Source of the DNA: Burkholderiales bacterium
GTDB taxonomy: Bacteria > Pseudomonadota > Gammaproteobacteria > Burkholderiales > Casimicrobiaceae
Direction: 5' to 3'
DNA length: 9,215 nt
Assembly: GCA_025354075.1 (NCBI GenBank)
Contig: JANXNO010000218.1
Coordinates: forward strand, 1 to 9,215
Shown here: in pieces, positions 6,740-9,215 of the stretch
How positions within the stretch are numbered: the stretch's first letter is position 1
Layout: each line of letters opens with the position of its first letter
Translations under genes and position numbers: made by a program
The notes under the pieces: generated by a model
What the model was told of the DNA's origin: nothing
The model's database searches: none
Seen by the model: the letters and a program-made list of their open reading frames with translations, nothing else

Positions 6740-6769
6740 GGGTTGCGCATACAACCATCTACGCAACCC
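6740..6769. repeat. Inverted repeat between the YidB-like and DUF1345 genes
   Basis: GGGTTGCG (6740-6747) and CGCAACCC (6762-6769) form a perfect 8 bp stem with a 14 nt loop; a G-T pair can extend it by one. It lies 13 bp beyond the stop of the YidB-like gene on the minus strand, and its loop contains the upstream ATG (6750-6748) of the DUF1345 frame. There is no T run, so it could be an mRNA processing or stabilising hairpin, a weak terminator, or a protein site. Confidence 0.5.
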
Positions 6770-6782
6770 GCCTCACAGCGTA

Positions 6783-7277
6783 TTAGCGCTGCGCCAGATG
6801 GTCCTTCATCTTGGTCATCGCAATCAGCAACGCGGCGCTGCCGAGTGTCTTGATCAGGCCTGAATGCTGTGCGTAAAAACTGCCCAGTTGATCGGCGATA
6901 CCGGGATTGGTTTCGTTGGCGTGAGTGACCACCGCCTGCACCTGCTCCGGCGTCAGCTTCGCGGCCTGCTCCGGCGTCACCTGCGTGGCGCCGGGCGACA
7001 TGATGCGCCCAAGCGCGCCACCTGCCAGCGCAGCCGCAGCGGCGGGGCCCAGTGTGGCGAGCAATTGATTGAGCATGCCGGATTGCTGCTGGCCGTTTGA
7101 ATTGCCAAACAGCTGGCCGACCATTTCACCGATAGGCGGCGTGTCATTGGAACGAAACGCGCCCGCGAGCGCCCCACCGAGCACGTCGGTCGGCGCACTT
7201 TGTGCGACTTGGTCAAAGTGCTGGTCGCTGACGTTTCCGCCCGCGACCATTTGTGTCAAGGTATCAAGCAAGCTCAT
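6783..7277 (-). CDS. Conserved YidB/DUF937-like protein
   Basis: This is a 164 aa protein of unknown function. It begins MSLLDTLTQMVAGG, has QLFGNSNGQQQSGMLNQLL in the middle (55-73), an Ala/Gly-rich helix at about 77-93, a short duplicated TPEQ motif (101-104 and 109-112), and a hydrophobic C-terminal stretch at 141-157 after YAQHSGLIKTL. There is no signal peptide. The glycine/alanine-rich, soluble-looking pattern and the MSLLD start recall the DUF937/YidB group, but I cannot confirm the family from sequence alone. The start is well supported by GAGGA 9 nt upstream. It lies 12 nt downstream of the GlsB-like gene, so the two are almost surely co-transcribed, suggesting a linked role in the envelope or in stress response; that is inference. 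Confidence 0.7.
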   Translation of the reverse strand: MSLLDTLTQMVAGGNVSDQHFDQVAQSAPTDVLGGALAGAFRSNDTPPIGEMVGQLFGNSNGQQQSGMLNQLLATLGPAAAAALAGGALGRIMSPGATQVTPEQAAKLTPEQVQAVVTHANETNPGIADQLGSFYAQHSGLIKTLGSAALLIAMTKMKDHLAQR

Positions 7278-7286
7278 GGTGGTGTG

Positions 7287-7291
7287 TCCTC
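7287..7291 (-). promoter_or_regulatory. Ribosome binding site of the YidB-like gene
   Basis: GAGGA on the minus strand, 9 nt before the ATG at 7277, overlaps the end of the GlsB-like gene. It fixes the start and suggests coupled translation. Confidence 0.7.
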
Positions 7292-7550
7292 AAGAATTGG
7301 TGTTGTTGCGCGTGACCAGATGGTAGATCAGCAGCAGAACGATGGCGCCGATCACCGAGCCGATAAAGCCCGCGACCTGGCCGTCAGAATACCAGCCGAG
7401 CGATTGCCCGATGAACGAGGCGAGCACGGATCCTGCCACGCCGAGCACGGCGGTCATAATAAAGCCGGTGGGTGATTTCCCGGGTGTGATGGCGCGCGCG
7501 AGGAGGCCCGCGACGAAGCCGATGAGAATGGTCCAAATCCAGTGCATCAT
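7290..7550 (-). CDS. GlsB/YeaQ/YmgE family small membrane protein (transglycosylase-associated)
   Basis: This 86 aa inner-membrane protein has three hydrophobic, glycine-rich segments: about 3-19 (IWTILIGFVAGLLAR), 29-50 (GFIMTAVLGVAGSVLASFIG) and 59-79 (VAGFIGSVIGAIVLLLIYHLV). The ITPGKSPTGF linker between the first two is characteristic of the family, which is often annotated as transglycosylase-associated and is frequently stress-induced in enterobacteria. Translation starts at tandem ATGs at 7550 and 7547; the frame opens further to 7607, but that extension (MPRLLATVHRHSPL) is polar and unlike the family. No strong Shine-Dalgarno is visible. It is the first gene of the minus-strand trio, and its promoter should lie in the large upstream spacer. 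Biochemical role unknown. Confidence 0.88.
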   Translation of the reverse strand: MMHWIWTILIGFVAGLLARAITPGKSPTGFIMTAVLGVAGSVLASFIGQSLGWYSDGQVAGFIGSVIGAIVLLLIYHLVTRNNTNS

Positions 7551-7751
7551 GTGATTGTCTTTCGGTAGAGGTGAGTGGCGGTGAACGGTTGCGAGCAAAC
7601 GTGGCACCGTTTAAAAAGCATGCAACGTACCTGACATTACTACGGACCTGCGAGCAGCTCACCAGGAAGCGCGTCCTGTGACAGCTAGAGCACCGCTGCA
7701 TGCGGCTTGCCACGGCAAACCGGATCACGTTGAATCGCGGGTCGGTCGTGG

Positions 7752-7791
7752 TTTACGGCGGGGTAAATGTTGCGGTAAGAAAATTTACGGC
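7752..7791. repeat. Pair of TTTACGGC direct repeats 32 bp apart
   Basis: TTTACGGC occurs at 7752-7759 and 7784-7791. The 32 bp register is close to three helical turns, which would place both copies on one face of the DNA. GTAAAT (7763-7768) between them is an inverted match to the ATTTAC at 7783-7788, so half-sites occur in both orientations. This looks like a candidate regulator-binding cluster; chance is not excluded. Confidence 0.4.
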
Positions 7792-7812
7792 CATCGGCTT
7801 TTGTCTGTATCG

Positions 7813-7825
7813 CTTATTAAATAAG
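7813..7825. repeat. AT-rich perfect palindrome CTTATT-A-AATAAG
   Basis: The two 6 bp arms are separated by a single A. A further CTTATT at 7856-7861 could pair with the AATAAG arm instead, so two alternative pairings are possible in RNA. It is a candidate operator or promoter element in the divergent spacer. Confidence 0.45.
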
Positions 7826-7873
7826 GGCTGACACTCACATTGTTAGCTTTGTCGACTTATTGCCAAATAGACC

Positions 7874-7894
7874 CCTATGCCCAATTAACATAGG
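7874..7894. repeat. Inverted repeat CCTATG / CATAGG
   Basis: A 6 bp perfect stem (7874-7879 with 7889-7894) encloses a 9 nt loop containing AATTAA. It is the second of a run of inverted repeats upstream of the EamA gene. Confidence 0.4.
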
Positions 7895-7898
7895 CTTC

Positions 7899-7935
7899 TT
7901 GCAGTCAAGTTGTAAGCGAAACTTACTGAATGCAA
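7899..7935. repeat. Nested inverted repeats TTGCA...GTAAG-cgaaa-CTTAC...TGCAA
   Basis: An inner 5 bp stem GTAAG/CTTAC (7912-7916, 7922-7926) with loop CGAAA lies inside an outer 5 bp stem TTGCA/TGCAA (7899-7903, 7931-7935). The inner palindrome, TGTAAG-N5-CTTACT in form, could also be a binding site for a transcription factor. Confidence 0.45.
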
Positions 7936-7945
7936 ATGTCGCAAC

Positions 7946-7965
7946 GCTTCGATCCACGTCGAAGC
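7946..7965. repeat. Perfect hairpin GCTTCGA-N6-TCGAAGC upstream of the EamA gene
   Basis: Two 7 bp perfect arms surround a 6 nt loop, centred about 67 bp before the GTG start. It is the strongest stem in the intergenic region. A short ACTTT follows but no true T-tract, so a rho-independent terminator is possible only in weak form; an operator or small-RNA 3' stem fits equally. Confidence 0.5.
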
Positions 7966-8022
7966 ACTTTGCGTTCATAAGTCTCTAGACTGCAGCCTGT
8001 TTAGCGCAGCACGACCCGCTCA

Positions 8023-8943
8023 GTGAATGATCCCCAACTACCCAATCTGCGCCTCGAATTTACCCTGCTGGCAACGCTTGCGGGCTTGTGGGGATCGTCC
8101 TATCTGTTGATCAAGTTGGCGCTCATGAGCCTGCCGCCGGTGACGTTGATGGCGATTCGGGTGACGCTGGCGGCGCTGTTTCTGCTCGTCGTCCTGCGCG
8201 TGCGGCACGAACGGCTGCCGACCGATGCGTGCACCTGGCGCGATCTGTTCGTGCAGTCATTGCTCAACAGCAGTGTGGCGTGGCTAGTGCTCGCCTGGGG
8301 GTCGCAATATGTGCCAAGCGGCACTGCGGGCGTCCTTAACTCAACCTCGCCGCTGTTTGTGTTTTTACTCACCGCGTGGTCGGCAAACGCGTCGTCATCG
8401 GCGAACAAATCTGCACTCAAAATCGTCGGCGTTGTGCTCGGCTTCGTCGGCGTGCTGCTGGTGGTCGGTGTCGACGCGCTGCGCGGTCTCGGCCAAGAAA
8501 ACTGGGCACAGGCGGCGGTGCTGTTTGGCGCGTTTCTCTATGCCTGCGCCGCGCTCAACGGCAAACGTCTGGCGCATCTGTCGCCGCTCGTGACGGCGAC
8601 GGGCACCATGTTGTGGGCGACGGTGAGCCTGGTGCCGCTGAGTCTTGCGCTTGAGCGTCCGTGGGCAATCACACCTTCAGTGACATCCCTTGCTGCCGCC
8701 GTGACGCTCGCCGTTTTGTGCACTGGCATCGCGCTCATCATCTACTTTCGCCTCATGAAAACACTCGGCGCGATGGGTGTGGCCAGCCAGAGTTATCTTC
8801 GCGCGGGGGTGAGCGTTCTGCTCGGGCTGGTGGTGCTTGGCGAACAGCCGTCTGCCACCGTGCTGCTGGGTTTGACCGTAACCATCGTCGGCGTGGCGCT
8901 GATCAACTGGCCTGCGCGAAAGCGCGTGCCGAGTCTGTCCTGA
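8023..8943 (+). CDS. EamA/DMT-superfamily transporter
   Basis: This 306 aa inner-membrane protein is of the drug/metabolite transporter superfamily, RhaT/EamA type, predicted to export or import small metabolites. It shows two repeated EamA halves with about ten membrane helices: first half about 13-150, including [11 protein letters not shown] (21-31) and [17 protein letters not shown] (100-116); second half about 165-295, including [15 protein letters not shown] (168-182) and [19 protein letters not shown] (259-277), whose LGE motif is characteristic. The N-terminus is a GTG at 8023, since an in-frame TAG lies at 8002-8004 and no ATG lies between; the nearby ATG at 8027 is out of frame. No clear Shine-Dalgarno precedes it, so a start slightly downstream cannot be excluded. 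The NIPSNAP gene follows after 13 nt. The substrate cannot be predicted. Confidence 0.93.
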   Translation: MNDPQLPNLRLEFTLLATLAGLWGSSYLLIKLALMSLPPVTLMAIRVTLAALFLLVVLRVRHERLPTDACTWRDLFVQSLLNSSVAWLVLAWGSQYVPSGTAGVLNSTSPLFVFLLTAWSANASSSANKSALKIVGVVLGFVGVLLVVGVDALRGLGQENWAQAAVLFGAFLYACAALNGKRLAHLSPLVTATGTMLWATVSLVPLSLALERPWAITPSVTSLAAAVTLAVLCTGIALIIYFRLMKTLGAMGVASQSYLRAGVSVLLGLVVLGEQPSATVLLGLTVTIVGVALINWPARKRVPSLS

Positions 8944-8956
8944 ATTGAGAAAAATC

Positions 8957-9215
8957 ATGTCCATCACCTGCTTCATCCGCTATCAAATCGACCCGTTTCA
9001 AAAGGAGGCGTTCCGTGCCTACGCCGAAAACTGGGGCCGCATCATCCCGCGTTGCGGTGGTGATTTGATTGGCTACTTTTTTCCCGATGAAGGCACTAAT
9101 GATATTGCGTGGGGCCTAATTTCATTCGACTCGCTGGCGGCGTACGAGGCTTACCGTACGCGGCTCAAGACCGATAAGGAAGGCATGCGCAATTTCGCGC
9201 TTGCGCAAACTCTAA
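8957..9215 (+). CDS. NIPSNAP family protein, 5' part, cut by the right window edge
   Basis: The gene starts at ATG 8957 with GAGA 6 nt upstream, and 86 codons are visible without a stop. The translation begins [15 protein letters not shown], followed by [21 protein letters not shown] (19-39), [30 protein letters not shown] (51-70) and ending ALAQTL. This is the ferredoxin-like alpha/beta-barrel pattern of small bacterial NIPSNAP proteins, about 100-110 aa long, so perhaps 20 residues lie beyond the edge. The function of the family in bacteria is unknown. It follows the EamA gene by 13 nt and is probably co-transcribed. Family assignment is from recognition of the IP..GG..IGYF and AYEAYR patterns. 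Confidence 0.85.
   Translation, partial: MSITCFIRYQIDPFQKEAFRAYAENWGRIIPRCGGDLIGYFFPDEGTNDIAWGLISFDSLAAYEAYRTRLKTDKEGMRNFALAQTL

Larger units (their letters stand above)
7551..8022. other. 472 bp divergent intergenic region with several inverted and direct repeats
   Basis: No protein gene with coding character is seen between the GlsB-like gene (leftward) and the EamA gene (rightward). The part at about 7740-7990 is visibly richer in A+T than the flanking genes. It contains an AACGGT/ACCGTT inverted repeat (7584-7611), two TTTACGGC direct repeats, and a run of inverted repeats from 7813 to 7965, listed separately. I could not settle on a convincing sigma-70 promoter for either gene; TTGCCA at 7860-7865 is a fair -35 without a good -10. 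The region could hold both promoters, regulator sites, or a structured small RNA. Confidence 0.6.

Noticed and set aside
7930..7980. A 16-codon small ORF (MQMSQRFDPRR...) spanning the 7946-7965 hairpin, as a possible leader peptide
   Set aside because: It has no Shine-Dalgarno, no run of regulatory codons and no T-tract terminator after the hairpin. ORFs of this size are expected by chance.
7551..8022. A tRNA, CRISPR array or attachment site in the long intergenic spacer
   Set aside because: I see no cloverleaf arms with a GTTC-type T-loop, no regularly spaced repeats of 20-40 bp, and no integrase or tRNA-end duplication nearby.

Overview
The window is GC-rich (about 60% by eye) and almost entirely chromosomal housekeeping sequence. 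The gene order yqgE - ruvX (yqgF) - pyrR - pyrB - inactive pyrC, together with a PHB-type 3-hydroxybutyrate dehydrogenase and an in-gene SPLAGEGWGEG-type palindromic repeat, points to a betaproteobacterium, most likely near Burkholderiales. That placement is inference from gene order and protein resemblance. I see no phage genes, transposases, CRISPR array, rRNA or tRNA, and no clear sign of a wholly new system. The interest lies in details.

Layout. (1) 1-568, minus: 5' part of a D-3-hydroxybutyrate dehydrogenase gene, cut by the left edge. (2) 693-2183, minus: class I CPD photolyase (phrB), carrying a palindromic repeat in frame between its two domains and a Cys where E. coli has a substrate-pocket Trp. 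(3) 2242-5990, plus: a compact operon yqgE-ruvX-pyrR-pyrB-pyrC' in which all four junctions overlap by 1 or 4 nt. pyrB encodes the aspartate transcarbamoylase catalytic chain. pyrC' is a dihydroorotase homologue that has lost most metal ligands and probably serves as a structural partner of PyrB. (4) 7550-6025, minus: three small genes, probably one transcript: a GlsB/YeaQ membrane protein, a YidB/DUF937-like protein and a DUF1345 membrane protein. (5) 7551-8022: a gene-free, locally AT-richer divergent intergenic region with a series of inverted repeats and a pair of direct repeats. (6) 8023-9215, plus: an EamA/DMT transporter followed after 13 nt by a NIPSNAP-family gene cut by the right edge.

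How the genes work together. The central operon couples pyrimidine synthesis (PyrB, PyrC') and salvage or regulation (PyrR) to two conserved housekeeping genes. The minus-strand trio looks like a small envelope or stress cluster. The EamA-NIPSNAP pair is probably co-transcribed, with unknown substrate.
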